Shown here one piece after another: positions 27,453 to 36,737 of a stretch of DNA of 64,000 nucleotides (the stretch's first letter is position 1; each line of letters begins with the position of its first letter). The notes beneath the pieces are model-generated. The model was not told the DNA's origin. It was given only the letters and a program-made list of their open reading frames with translations, and did no database searches. The position numbers and the translations under genes were made by a program. Origin of the DNA: Erythrobacter sp. SD-21 (GTDB lineage: Bacteria > Pseudomonadota > Alphaproteobacteria > Sphingomonadales > Sphingomonadaceae); assembly GCF_000181515.1 (NCBI RefSeq), contig NZ_ABCG01000001.1:124001-188000 (forward strand). The letters are read 5' to 3'.

Positions 27453-28817
27453 ATGGCATCAAGCGCCGATAATTTCGCGAGCAACATCAGCCTCGCCAAC
27501 TTCTCCAAGGCCACCGAGCTGAAGAACCGCATCTGGTTCACCATCGGTGCGCTCGTCGTCTTCCGCTTCCTGAGCTTCGTGCCACTGCCAGGTATCAACG
27601 CGCGTGCGCTGACCCAGCTTGCCGACCAGACGCGCGGCGGCATCATCGACATGTTCAACATGTTTACTGGCGGCAGCCTGGAGCGCATGAGTCTCATCGC
27701 GCTCGGCGTCATGCCTTATATTACCGCGTCGATCGTAGTGCAGATGGCTTCGGCCCTGCATCCCACGCTTGCGGCGCTGAAGAAGGAAGGCACGGTCGGG
27801 CGCCAGAAGCTCAACCAGTACACGCGGTACGGTACGGTCTTCCTGTGCACCATCCAGGGCTGGTTCCTCGCCGCGGGCCTCGAGAGCTACGGCGCTTCGA
27901 CGGGCATCGCCGCCGTGGTCGACCCGGGCTACATGTTCCGTGTGGGTGCGGTGATCAGCCTCGTGGGCGGCACCATGTTCCTGCTCTGGTTGGGTGAGCA
28001 GATCACCAGCCGCGGCATCGGCAACGGCGTCTCGCTCATCATCATGGCCGGTATCGTCGCTCAGTTCCCGACCTTCGTGACCAATATGGCATCGGGCTAC
28101 AGCGAAGGCTCGATCGGCACCGGCATCCTGCTCGGCTTCATCGCCATGGTGGTCGGCCTGATCCTGCTGATCAGCTGGGTCGAACGTGCGCAGCGCCGCC
28201 TGCTGGTCCAGTATCCCAAGCGCGCCACGCAGCGCGGAATGATGCAGGCCGACCGTTCGCACCTGCCGCTCAAGCTCAACACGGCCGGCGTGATCCCGCC
28301 GATCTTCGCCAGCTCGCTGCTCCTGCTGCCGCTGACGATCACGCAGTTCGCCGGCAACTCGCTCGATCCGGAAAGCAATGTCGGCGGCACGTTCAGCACT
28401 GTCCTGCAGTACCTGCAGCATGGCCAGCCGCTCTACATGACGCTCTACGCCATCGGCATCATCTTTTTCTGCTTCTTCTACACCGCCGTGGTCTTCAACC
28501 CCGAGGAGACGGCCGAGAACCTGAAGAAGAACGGCGGCTTCATCCCCGGGATCCGTCCGGGCAAGCGGACCGAGGAATATCTCGATTACGTCCTGACCCG
28601 GATCACCGTGATCGGCGCGATCTACCTGACCTTCGTCTGCGTGGTGCCCGAATACATGATCGCCCAAACCGGCGTTCCGCTGTTCCTTGGCGGCACCAGC
28701 CTGCTGATCGTGGTCAACGTCACTGTGGACACCATTAGCCAGATCCAGTCGCACCTGCTGGCGCACCAGTATGGCGATCTTATCAAGAAGGCGAAGCTCA
28801 AGGGCCGCCTGCGCTAA
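27453..28817 (+). CDS. secY: Protein translocase subunit SecY
   Basis: 454-aa central pore of the SecYEG translocon in the inner membrane, with ten hydrophobic segments. Recognisable signatures include FVPLPGINARALTQL near the start, ALGVMPYITASIVVQ and the cytoplasmic loop FNPEETAENLKKNGGFIPG-IRPG. It exports signal-peptide proteins such as the several secreted proteins encoded in this window. Directly followed by adk. Confidence 0.99.
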   Translation: MASSADNFASNISLANFSKATELKNRIWFTIGALVVFRFLSFVPLPGINARALTQLADQTRGGIIDMFNMFTGGSLERMSLIALGVMPYITASIVVQMASALHPTLAALKKEGTVGRQKLNQYTRYGTVFLCTIQGWFLAAGLESYGASTGIAAVVDPGYMFRVGAVISLVGGTMFLLWLGEQITSRGIGNGVSLIIMAGIVAQFPTFVTNMASGYSEGSIGTGILLGFIAMVVGLILLISWVERAQRRLLVQYPKRATQRGMMQADRSHLPLKLNTAGVIPPIFASSLLLLPLTITQFAGNSLDPESNVGGTFSTVLQYLQHGQPLYMTLYAIGIIFFCFFYTAVVFNPEETAENLKKNGGFIPGIRPGKRTEEYLDYVLTRITVIGAIYLTFVCVVPEYMIAQTGVPLFLGGTSLLIVVNVTVDTISQIQSHLLAHQYGDLIKKAKLKGRLR

Positions 28818-28850
28818 CCAGCCAACCCGATCGGAAGGGGACCGCTCTCG

Positions 28851-29495
28851 ATGGATATCATTCTTCTCGGCCCTCCGGGCGCAGGCAAGGGCACGCAAGC
28901 GCATCGTCTTGTCGAGCATCACGGCATGATGCAGCTGTCGACCGGCGACATGCTGCGCGAAACGCGCAAGGCCGATACCGAGCTGGGCCGCACGGTTTCC
29001 GACATCATGGATTCGGGCGGTCTCGTGTCGGACGACATCGTCTCGGCCATGATCGGCGCCAAACTGGCCGACATGGGCCCCGACGTGGGTGCCATCTTCG
29101 ACGGCTATCCGCGTACCGAGCATCAGGCTGCGCAGCTCGACGAAATCCTCGCCAAGCACGGCCGCAGCCTTGACCACGTCATCGAGCTCGAAGTGAACGA
29201 GGATGCGCTGGTCGAGCGTATTACTGGCCGTTACACCTGCGCCAATTGCGGCGCGGGCTATCACGATACCTTCAAGCAGCCGAAGATCGAAGGTGTGTGC
29301 GACGAATGTGGCTCGACTGAATTCAAGCGCCGCCCCGACGATAACGAGGAAACCGTGCGCCACCGCATGTCGGTCTATCGCAACGAGACGGCTCCGATCC
29401 TGCCCGGTTACGAGAAGCGCGGCATCGTGAAGCGCGTCGACGGCATGGGCGCAATCGACGAAGTCACGCACGCGATCGACGCAATCCTCTCCTGA
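28851..29495 (+). CDS. adk: Adenylate kinase (zinc-type LID)
   Basis: 214-aa enzyme interconverting ATP + AMP and 2 ADP. The P-loop is GPPGAGKGTQA at residues 7-17, and DGYPRTEHQA is the conserved substrate segment. The LID domain carries four cysteines (C130, C133, C150, C153) in a C-x2-C...C-x2-C arrangement that binds zinc in related kinases. GGAAGGGGA precedes the ATG. The usual secY-adk pairing ends the spc group here. Confidence 0.98.
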   Translation: MDIILLGPPGAGKGTQAHRLVEHHGMMQLSTGDMLRETRKADTELGRTVSDIMDSGGLVSDDIVSAMIGAKLADMGPDVGAIFDGYPRTEHQAAQLDEILAKHGRSLDHVIELEVNEDALVERITGRYTCANCGAGYHDTFKQPKIEGVCDECGSTEFKRRPDDNEETVRHRMSVYRNETAPILPGYEKRGIVKRVDGMGAIDEVTHAIDAILS

Positions 29496-29552
29496 GGCTT
29501 CCCAAACAAGGCAGCCGCTCATAGAACCGCCCTCGTCATGAGGGAGAAGGTG

Positions 29553-30107
29553 ATGAGCAAACTCGCAAGTCTAGCCGGCGCAGCAGCGCTCAGCCTTTCC
29601 GCGCCTGCCGCTGCGGAAGTTGTGGCGAAGAGCGAGCAGGGTTTCGTCACCAAGGAAAGCACCGACATCGCCGCCAGCCCGCGCCAGGTGTGGCTGGCGC
29701 TAATCAAGCCGGGCGAGTGGTGGAATGACAGCCACACCTGGTCGGCCGATGCCTCCAATATGACACTCGTGCCCAGCGCTGGGGGCTGTTTCTGCGAAAC
29801 GATCCCGGGCGAGGGCGATATCCCGCTCGACGGCAGCGCGCAGCACGCGGTCGTCGTGCAGGCGGTGCCCGACAAGGCCCTGCGCCTGCGCGGCGGCCTC
29901 GGCCCCTTGCAGGCCGTTCCCGCCACCGGCGTCCTCACCATCTCGCTCGAGGAGATCGATGGCGGCACGCGCGTGACCTGGGAATATAATGTCGGCGGAC
30001 CGATGGGCTTCGAGATCGACATGATCTCCAAGGCCGTCGACGGCGTGATAACCCAGCAGCTTGCGGGCCTGCGCGACCATCTCGGGGCGCTTTCCGAGGG
30101 CGACTGA
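29553..30107 (+). CDS. Secreted SRPBCC-fold protein, function unknown
   Basis: About 184 aa with a signal peptide (MSKLASLAGAAALSLSAPAA). The mature part has the SRPBCC/START-like pattern: IAASPRQVWLALIKPGEWWN, a strand-rich middle, GGTRVTWEYNVGG and a long C-terminal helix. SRPBCC proteins bind hydrophobic ligands, but the ligand here is unknown, and periplasmic location is unusual for the fold. An in-frame ATG five codons upstream is also possible. It interrupts the usual adk-rpsM order together with gdhA. Confidence 0.78.
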   Translation: MSKLASLAGAAALSLSAPAAAEVVAKSEQGFVTKESTDIAASPRQVWLALIKPGEWWNDSHTWSADASNMTLVPSAGGCFCETIPGEGDIPLDGSAQHAVVVQAVPDKALRLRGGLGPLQAVPATGVLTISLEEIDGGTRVTWEYNVGGPMGFEIDMISKAVDGVITQQLAGLRDHLGALSEGD

Positions 30108-30253
30108 GCCGCCATCCGCGCGGAACCTCGCCCCCTCGCATAGATTGATCGGTCAGAGGCTGCACGTATGCAGTCGGGTCATCGCTGGCTGGCTATAAAC
30201 CGGCCCGAATGCAGGACACCCCCGCATATCCGGGGAGAGATGGGAGGTGCGCC

Positions 30254-31612
30254 TTGGCATCCGTTTACGACAGGCACGTCGATCTTCCGACCTTCATGGA
30301 AGGCGTGAAGAAGCGCAATCCGGGGCAGGACGAGTTCATTCAGGCCGTCCACGAGGTGGCACAGGACATCTTCGAGTTCATCGAGGACAAGGAGGAATAC
30401 CACGAGGCGCAGATCCTGCGGCGTATCGCCGAGCCTGATCGCGTGGTGTCCTTCCGCGTGTGCTGGGAAGACGACAACCACAACATCCGCGTCCAGCGCG
30501 GGTGGCGGGTTCAGAACAACAACGCGATCGGCCCTTACAAGGGCGGCATCCGCTTCCACCCCAGCGTTAATGAGAGCGTCCTCAAGTTCCTCGCCTTCGA
30601 GCAGACCTTCAAGAACTCGCTCACCGGCCTGCCAATGGGCGGCGGGAAGGGCGGCGCGAACTTCAACCCCAAGGGCAAAAGCGATAGCGAAGTCATGCGC
30701 TTCTGCCAGTCCTTCATGACCGAACTGTATCGCCACATCGGACCCGATACCGACGTGCCTGCGGGCGATATCGGCGTCGGCGCGCGCGAGATCGGCTATA
30801 TGTTCGGCCAGTACAAGCGGATCACCAATCGCTGGGAAGGCGTGCTCACGGGCAAGGGCACCGAATACGGCGGATCGAAAATGCGGCCCGAGGCGACCGG
30901 TTATGGTGCGGTCTATTTCCTGCGCAACATGTTGGAAAAGGACGGGCAGGATATCGAGGGCAAGCAGGCGGTCATTTCCGGCTCCGGCAATGTCGCGACA
31001 CATGCTGCCGAGAAGCTCTGCCAGCTAGGCGCCAAGGTCCTCACCCTCTCCGATAGTGACGGCTTCATCCACGATCCCGACGGCATCGACCAGGAGAAGA
31101 TCGACTGGGTCAAGCGCCTCAAGAACGAGAGGCGCGGACGCATCAGCGAATACGCCGACCACTTCACCAACGCGACCTTCCACGAAGGCAAGAAGCCCTG
31201 GAATGTCGAGTGCGACATCGCCCTGCCGTGCGCGACGCAGAACGAGCTGTGCGAGGATGATGCGAAGGCGCTGGTCGAGAACGGCTGCATGGCCGTGTCC
31301 GAAGGGGCGAACATGCCGACGACGCTCGAAGGGGTGAAGGTCTTCCACGAGGCGAAGATCCTCTACGGTCCCGGCAAGGCCGCAAACGCCGGCGGGGTCG
31401 CCGTGTCCGGTCTGGAAATGAGCCAGAACGCCGAGCGGATCAGCTGGAACCACGACAAGCTGGGTGAAATGCTCACCGAACTCATGCAGGACATTCACGA
31501 CAAATGCGTCGAGCATGGTGAGCAGGACGGATACATCGACTATGTCCGCGGAGCCAATATCGCCGGCTTCAAGAAAGTCGCCGACGCGATGCTCGCCTTC
31601 GGGGTGGTTTAA
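30254..31612 (+). CDS. gdhA: NADP-type glutamate dehydrogenase
   Basis: 452 aa, assimilating ammonia by reductive amination of 2-oxoglutarate. Typical of the hexameric NADP enzyme: VSFRVCWEDDNHNIRVQRGW, PYKGGIRFHPSVNESVLKFL, the glycine-rich MGGGKGGANFNPKGKSD with the catalytic Lys, PAGDIGVGAREIGYM and the nucleotide-fold AVISGSGNVATHAAEKL. I place the start at TTG 30254: GGGAGG (30242-30247) lies 6 bases before it and the length then matches E. coli GdhA (447 aa). An ATG at 30209 lacks a site and adds nonconserved residues. Located between adk and rpsM, an unusual place. Confidence 0.95.
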   Translation: MASVYDRHVDLPTFMEGVKKRNPGQDEFIQAVHEVAQDIFEFIEDKEEYHEAQILRRIAEPDRVVSFRVCWEDDNHNIRVQRGWRVQNNNAIGPYKGGIRFHPSVNESVLKFLAFEQTFKNSLTGLPMGGGKGGANFNPKGKSDSEVMRFCQSFMTELYRHIGPDTDVPAGDIGVGAREIGYMFGQYKRITNRWEGVLTGKGTEYGGSKMRPEATGYGAVYFLRNMLEKDGQDIEGKQAVISGSGNVATHAAEKLCQLGAKVLTLSDSDGFIHDPDGIDQEKIDWVKRLKNERRGRISEYADHFTNATFHEGKKPWNVECDIALPCATQNELCEDDAKALVENGCMAVSEGANMPTTLEGVKVFHEAKILYGPGKAANAGGVAVSGLEMSQNAERISWNHDKLGEMLTELMQDIHDKCVEHGEQDGYIDYVRGANIAGFKKVADAMLAFGVV

Positions 31613-31858
31613 CCGGATTTTGACGGACGCCGCGCCATTGTCTATGACACCCTTGATAACTCGGGCGGGGCGACCATATGGGCTGCCTTCGCATGTTTGC
31701 GTACGCGAGACGGTTGACCCTCGCGGCGAATCCTACTAAGCGCGCGTTTCATTCGACACTTGCGGCGAGTCCGGCAGGCGGTTGCCTATGTGCGCGCCAT
31801 CCGGGCTTTTTGCGCTACCGGCGTCCACGGGTGTCAGTGAAAACAAAGCGTTGAGATG

Positions 31859-31880
31859 GGGTCCCGCTTCGAAAGGACCC
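31859..31880 (+). promoter_or_regulatory. Leader stem-loop upstream of rpsM
   Basis: GGGTCC (31859-31864) pairs with GGACCC (31875-31880) about 20 bases before the rpsM GTG. In E. coli the S4 target lies in the leader of this operon, but rpsD is not part of the operon here, so the role is open. A possible upstream promoter (TTGATA at 31652 with CATATG 16 bases on) is weak. Nothing else is seen in 31613-31900. Confidence 0.35.
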
Positions 31881-31900
31881 TGTGGAGCATGGAGATTTAA

Positions 31901-32269
31901 GTGGCTCGTATTGCCGGGGTAAACATCCCCACCAACAAGCGCGTTATCATCGCGCTCACCTATATTCACGGTATCGGTCGCACCAAGGCCGTCGAGATCG
32001 CCGACAAGCTCGGCATCGATCACGCCACGCGCGTCCAGGACCTCACCGACGAGGAACTGCTTCGCGTTCGTGAGACCATCGATGAAGAGCATACGGTCGA
32101 AGGTGACCTTCGTCGCGAAACCGCGATGAACATCAAGCGCCTGATGGACCTGCGTTCTTATCGCGGCCTTCGTCACCGTGCCGGCCTGCCCGTTCGTGGC
32201 CAGCGCACCCACACCAACGCCCGTACCCGCAAGGGTAAGGCCAAGCCGATCGCCGGCAAGAAGAAGTAA
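31901..32269 (+). CDS. rpsM: Ribosomal protein S13
   Basis: 122-aa 30S head protein contacting the 50S subunit and P-site t[23 protein letters not shown] with a GTG start and the basic C-terminus [20 protein letters not shown] are diagnostic. First gene of the alpha operon; rpmJ is not found between secY and rpsM. Confidence 0.99.
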   Translation: MARIAGVNIPTNKRVIIALTYIHGIGRTKAVEIADKLGIDHATRVQDLTDEELLRVRETIDEEHTVEGDLRRETAMNIKRLMDLRSYRGLRHRAGLPVRGQRTHTNARTRKGKAKPIAGKKK

Positions 32270-32325
32270 GCTTCGGGTCTCCCGACAGCTTTTCCCTTCT
32301 TGAGAATATGTAAGGAATATACACC

Positions 32326-32715
32326 ATGGCACGCGAACCAGGCCGCGTACGGCGCCGCGATAAGAAGAACATTTCTTCGGGCGTCGCGCACATCAACGCC
32401 AGCTTCAACAACACGATGATCACCATCACCGACGCGCAGGGCAACGCTATCAGCTGGTCCAGCGCCGGCATGATGGGCTTCAAGGGCAGCCGCAAGTCGA
32501 CTCCCTATGCCGCACAGGTTGCCGCCGACGACGCAGGCCGTAAGGCCGCCGAACACGGCGTGCGCACCCTCGAAGTCGAAGTGAAGGGCCCGGGCTCGGG
32601 TCGTGAGAGCGCGCTGCGCGGTCTCGCGGCTGTGGGCTTCACCATCACCTCGATCCGCGACGTGACGCCGATCCCGCACAACGGGGTCCGTCCTTCCAAG
32701 CGTCGTCGCGTCTGA
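32326..32715 (+). CDS. rpsK: Ribosomal protein S11
   Basis: 129-aa 30S platform protein. [20 protein letters not shown] and the C-terminal [18 protein letters not shown] are family hallmarks. AAGGAA precedes the ATG. Confidence 0.99.
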   Translation: MAREPGRVRRRDKKNISSGVAHINASFNNTMITITDAQGNAISWSSAGMMGFKGSRKSTPYAAQVAADDAGRKAAEHGVRTLEVEVKGPGSGRESALRGLAAVGFTITSIRDVTPIPHNGVRPSKRRRV

Positions 32716-32822
32716 TCCGTACCTGCCTGGTGGCTCGGATACGCTGAGCCACCGACACATTCACGGACCGGACGCTCGATAGAGAGCTCCGGTCCTGCCC
32801 GCATCCACACCAGGGGAAATCC

Positions 32823-33878
32823 ATGTCCGTCAACATCAAGAACTGGCAGGAACTCAAGAAACCCAACACCCTCGACATCAAGGACGGTGGCGACAAGGGC
32901 CGCAAGGCAACCTTCGTGGCCGAACCGCTCGAGCGCGGCTTCGGTCTCACGCTCGGCAACGCGCTGCGCCGCGTTCTGCTGTCCTCGCTGCAGGGTGCAG
33001 CCATCACCTCGATCAAGATCGAGAACGTGCTGCATGAATTCTCCTCGCTCGCCGGCGTGCGCGAGGACGTCACCGACATCGTTCTGAACGTGAAGCAGAT
33101 CGCGCTCAAGATGGAAGGCGAAGGCCTCAAGCGCCTTCAGCTCTCGGCCACCGGCCCGGGCGAAGTGAAAGCAGGCGACATCGCTGTCACCGGCGACATC
33201 GAGGTCATGAACAAGGACCTCGTCATCTGCCACCTCGACGAAGGTGCCACGCTGAACATGGAACTGACCGCGGACAGCGGCAAGGGCTACCGCCCCGCCG
33301 TGATGAACCGTCCGGTCGACGCGCCGATCGGCCTCATTCCGGTCGACAGCCTGTACTCGCCGGTTCGCCAGGTGAGCTACAAGGTCGAGAACGCCCGTGT
33401 CGGCCAAGAACTGGACTACGACAAGCTCAGCCTGACGATCGAAACCGACGGCACCGTCACCCCTGAAGACGCCGTGGCCTATGCCGCGCGCATCCTCCAG
33501 GACCAGCTGACGCTGTTCGTCCACTTCGAGGACGGCATCCCGCAGCCCAGCTCGGCCATGATCGGCCAGGCTGCAGAGCCGCAGGAAAGTGACACCAACC
33601 AGCTCAACCGTTACCTCCTCAAGAAGGTCGACGAGCTGGAACTGTCGGTCCGTTCGGCAAACTGCCTCAAGAACGACAACATCATTTACATCGGCGACCT
33701 GGTCCAGAAGACCGAGGCCGAGATGCTCCGCACGCCGAACTTCGGCCGCAAGTCGCTCAACGAGATCAAGGAAGTCCTGAGCTCGATGGGTCTGCGCCTC
33801 GGCATGGACATCCCTGGCTGGCCGCCGGAAAACATCGAGGAAATGGCCAAGAAGCTCGAACAGGAGCTGCTGGGCTAA
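32823..33878 (+). CDS. rpoA: RNA polymerase subunit alpha
   Basis: 351-aa core RNA polymerase subunit. The N-terminal assembly domain contains [20 protein letters not shown]; a linker precedes the C-terminal domain that contacts UP elements and activators ([40 protein letters not shown]). Slightly longer than E. coli alpha (329 aa), as is usual in alphaproteobacteria. A stem-loop (33896-33919) lies between it and rplQ. Confidence 0.99.
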   Translation: MSVNIKNWQELKKPNTLDIKDGGDKGRKATFVAEPLERGFGLTLGNALRRVLLSSLQGAAITSIKIENVLHEFSSLAGVREDVTDIVLNVKQIALKMEGEGLKRLQLSATGPGEVKAGDIAVTGDIEVMNKDLVICHLDEGATLNMELTADSGKGYRPAVMNRPVDAPIGLIPVDSLYSPVRQVSYKVENARVGQELDYDKLSLTIETDGTVTPEDAVAYAARILQDQLTLFVHFEDGIPQPSSAMIGQAAEPQESDTNQLNRYLLKKVDELELSVRSANCLKNDNIIYIGDLVQKTEAEMLRTPNFGRKSLNEIKEVLSSMGLRLGMDIPGWPPENIEEMAKKLEQELLG

Positions 33879-33968
33879 TCCAGATACACGGGAGTGGGCC
33901 GGACCCGTCAATCCGGCCCGTATCGGGCTACCTAGAACGGGCCCCCTACGAACGACAAAGGAAGTACA

Positions 33969-34388
33969 ATGCGTCATAAAATTGCAGGCCGTAAGCTTCA
34001 GCGCAAGACTGGCCACCGAAAGGCCCTGTTCCGCAACATGAGCGCCGCGCTCATCAAGCACGAGCAGATCCTCACCACGCAGGCGAAGGCCAAGGAACTG
34101 CGTCCTTATATCGAAAAGCTGATCACGCTCGCAAAGCGTGGCGGTCTTTCGAACCGCCGTCTTGCCATGAGCAAGCTGCAGGACGAAACGCAGCTGAAGA
34201 AGCTGTTCGACGTTCTGGCCGAACGTTATTCGGACCGTGACGGCGGTTACACCCGCGTCATCAAGGCCGGCTATCGCGGCAGCGACGCCGCAGCCATGGC
34301 CGTGATCGAATTCGTCGACCGCGATGTCGACGCCAAGGGCCAGGACAGCGGCCCGGTGATGACCGAGGAAGAGATGGAGGACGCGTAA
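33969..34388 (+). CDS. rplQ: Ribosomal protein L17
   Basis: 139-aa 50S protein. [20 protein letters not shown] and the central [19 protein letters not shown] are diagnostic. The C-terminal tail is acidic ([15 protein letters not shown]). Last gene of the alpha operon, followed by a strong terminator. Confidence 0.99.
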   Translation: MRHKIAGRKLQRKTGHRKALFRNMSAALIKHEQILTTQAKAKELRPYIEKLITLAKRGGLSNRRLAMSKLQDETQLKKLFDVLAERYSDRDGGYTRVIKAGYRGSDAAAMAVIEFVDRDVDAKGQDSGPVMTEEEMEDA

Positions 34389-34415
34389 GCGCTTCGCTCG
34401 ACAAGAGACACGAAG

Positions 34416-34446
34416 AGGCCGGGGGAGAAATCCTCCGGCCTTTTTC
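34416..34446 (+). terminator. Terminator of the alpha operon
   Basis: An 11-bp stem (34416-34426 with 34431-34441, loop GAAA, one G-T pair) is followed by TTTTTC. It ends the rpsM-rpsK-rpoA-rplQ transcript. Confidence 0.9.
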
Positions 34447-34481
34447 TATGCGCGCGCGGGAAGCTGTGCCACAAGGCGCGC

Positions 34482-35861
34482 ATGATCAGACATGCCTTCG
34501 CAGCCACCGCGCTGCTCGCCGCCACACCAATTGCTGCCCAGTTGACCACCCAAGACGAGCTCGACTCTCGTTACGACCGCGCCCTCGCGGCCGGCTACAA
34601 GGCGCTGTTCTTGTGCAGTGCGATCGCGAATGCGGAAGCCGCTGGATCCAGCCGTGGTTCCGATAGCGTCCATAAATGGGAATTGACGGCTATCTATCCC
34701 AATCTGGACCCGATCATTCGCGATCTGCCTTTCAATATCGTCCGCGATATGGGGGGACCGCTGCAACTGGTGTCGGTAGAATGGGATGAAGATATGCCCT
34801 CCCGCACCGCCTATTACACGCCCGGGGTAGGGTGTTCGGTCATGCCGATTGGGCATTCGAAACCGCCTTCGACGCGCCCGCAGGACTCGGCAATCGCCGA
34901 TCTGGCCAGCGCTGCCCAAAATCCGTTCGGCACTAGGCCGTCACGCGCGGGAATGGCTGTTGCGGAAACCGCATTCGACGGGGCTCGGTACGGGCCTGGC
35001 ACGCGCACGACGGCTGTGGTGGTCGTGAAGGATTCCGATATTGTCGCTGAGCGATATGCCGAGGACTTCGGCCCGAATACGCCGCAGCGCACGTGGTCGG
35101 TCGCCAAGAGCCTAGCCGCAACAATCGTTGGTGCTGCGGTAGAACGGCGCGACGCCGACACATTAATGAGAGTTCCGGCGAGCGGCCTCACCGAGGGATT
35201 CGACCCACGCAATTCGATCACGGTTGACCATGTACTGCGCATGGCCTCGGGGCGGTATTCGGACACGCCGGGAAATCGCACCGATCCGCTGTACTGGGGC
35301 GGTACGACGGTCGATGAAAGAGCCATGACATGGCCTACGATTTACAAGCCCGGCACGGTCTACCGTTATGCCAACAACGATACGCTTGCCGCGGTTCAGG
35401 CTATCGAGAGGACGTTCGATCGCAACCCACCCGCCGCAATATTCGCCCGGATCGGTATGGCCAATACGGTCGCCGAAACCGATTGGCAGGGCAATTACAT
35501 CCTCTCGAGCCAAGTCTGGTCGACCGCGCGCGATCTGGCAAAGCTCGGTCAGCTTTACATCGATGATGGTGTTCTCCCGAATGGGGAACGACTGCTTCCC
35601 GGCGACTGGCGCGCTTACGTGTCGGCACCCACGGGGCCACAGCCCGACGGTCCGTACGGCTACGGCGCAGGGTTCTGGCTGTTCAATAGTTCGGAGGGCG
35701 TGCCGGTTGATACTTTTGCGGCGATGGGCAACCGCGGCCAGTATGTCGTGATTGTGCCAAGCATGAATGTCGTGATCGTGCGTCGGGGCGAAGATCCTGC
35801 GGGAAATCGCTTCGATATTGCCACTTTCACGCGCGACGTACTTGAATCGCTTCGGAAATAG
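34482..35861 (+). CDS. Secreted serine hydrolase, beta-lactamase/class C family
   Basis: 459 aa with an N-terminal signal peptide ending near AAQ. The catalytic SxxK tetrad is S206-V-A-K209 in RTWSVAKSLA, and the second motif is Y296-A-N298; MGNRGQ near the C-terminus takes the place of the third KTG-like element. The first 150 residues are an extra domain of unknown role. Members of this family include 6-aminohexanoate-dimer hydrolase, esterases and D-peptidases as well as beta-lactamases, so substrate cannot be assigned and drug resistance should not be assumed. Single gene after the ribosomal terminator. Confidence 0.85.
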   Translation: MIRHAFAATALLAATPIAAQLTTQDELDSRYDRALAAGYKALFLCSAIANAEAAGSSRGSDSVHKWELTAIYPNLDPIIRDLPFNIVRDMGGPLQLVSVEWDEDMPSRTAYYTPGVGCSVMPIGHSKPPSTRPQDSAIADLASAAQNPFGTRPSRAGMAVAETAFDGARYGPGTRTTAVVVVKDSDIVAERYAEDFGPNTPQRTWSVAKSLAATIVGAAVERRDADTLMRVPASGLTEGFDPRNSITVDHVLRMASGRYSDTPGNRTDPLYWGGTTVDERAMTWPTIYKPGTVYRYANNDTLAAVQAIERTFDRNPPAAIFARIGMANTVAETDWQGNYILSSQVWSTARDLAKLGQLYIDDGVLPNGERLLPGDWRAYVSAPTGPQPDGPYGYGAGFWLFNSSEGVPVDTFAAMGNRGQYVVIVPSMNVVIVRRGEDPAGNRFDIATFTRDVLESLRK

Positions 35862-35991
35862 ATGTTCAGAAAAATCGATGCATACCTGAACATTCACTGC
35901 AATCGGGATTCAGCCTCACCTCACAGCGAATCGCCTAGAACCTTAATCAACCGAGGCAATCCCGCCCCGGTAGAGATGAGGAGAACCTCAC

Positions 35992-36582
35992 ATGACCAAC
36001 TATTTTCAGAAGTTTGCGAAGGGTGGGATCGCAACGGCTGCCGTCGGTGCAATGGCGCTCGCCGGTGCAACGCCTGCCCAGGCCCGTGACCGCGACGACG
36101 GCATTTCCGTCGGTGAGGTGATTGCCGGTGCCGTAATCATCGGCGGCATCGCCGCCATCGCCAATTCCGCGAGCCGCGACCGCGACTATTACCGCGACGG
36201 ACGCTATTATCGTGACGGTCGCAATTACCGCGACGGACGCGATTATCGCTACAACCAGTACCGCAACCGCGGCAATCCGCGCGCAGCCGTCGAGCGCTGT
36301 GTGGCGGCGGCCAAGCAGGACGCCCGCCGCTTCGGTGGCTACCGCTACGCCCAAGTTATCGAGATCCGCGACGTGGACGACACGCGTTACGGCTGGAGGG
36401 TAAAGGGTCGCATGGTTGTCGATGGCAACTATCGCGGCGGACGCTACGATCGTCGGGGTTATCGCGACCGCAACAATCGCTACCAGCGCTGGAACGACCG
36501 CGATAGCGGCAAGTTCACCTGCAATATCGAGCGTGGGCGCGTGAGCCATGTCGACTTCAGCGGCATTCGGGGTCTCCGCTAA
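35992..36582 (+). CDS. Secreted Arg/Asp/Tyr-rich protein, function unknown (paralog A)
   Basis: 196 aa. A signal peptide (cleavage near AQA) is followed by a hydrophobic Gly/Ala/Ile segment (GEVIAGAVIIGGIAAIANSA), a repetitive RDRDYYRDGRYYRDGRNYRD stretch and a C-terminal domain with AVERCVAAAKQ, YGWRVKGRM and FTCNIERGRVSHVDF. The two cysteines in the C-terminal domain could form a disulfide in the periplasm. The gene 36738-37526 encodes the same domain order. A strong terminator follows. No known function. Confidence 0.82.
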   Translation: MTNYFQKFAKGGIATAAVGAMALAGATPAQARDRDDGISVGEVIAGAVIIGGIAAIANSASRDRDYYRDGRYYRDGRNYRDGRDYRYNQYRNRGNPRAAVERCVAAAKQDARRFGGYRYAQVIEIRDVDDTRYGWRVKGRMVVDGNYRGGRYDRRGYRDRNNRYQRWNDRDSGKFTCNIERGRVSHVDFSGIRGLR

Positions 36583-36605
36583 GACCTTTTGTAGAAAGAC
36601 CACAT

Positions 36606-36638
36606 ACGGCCCGGGCGCAGGCGTCCGGGCCGTTTTTT
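36606..36638 (+). terminator. Intrinsic terminator after paralog A
   Basis: ACGGCCCGG (36606-36614) pairs with CCGGGCCGT (36625-36633), with a few further inner pairs, followed by TTTTTT. It separates the two paralogous secreted-protein genes into different transcripts. Confidence 0.9.
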
Positions 36639-36737
36639 GTGGCCGGTTCAGCCCCGCTAAAGCCTTTCGCGCGCATGAACCGGCAATCGTAAGACGAATC
36701 GCGCCAGGTGGGGGTGCGTAAGAACAGGGACCGGCCC

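Noticed and set aside
27459-29522. Long minus-strand frame opposite secY and adk
   Set aside because: Mirrors the coding frames of secY and adk; composition is Asp/His/Gln-rich as typical of antisense shadows.
34482-35861. Beta-lactamase resistance gene
   Set aside because: Only the general SxxK/YxN fold is visible; sequence around the motifs is closer to esterase or oligomer-hydrolase members, so a resistance role is unsupported.
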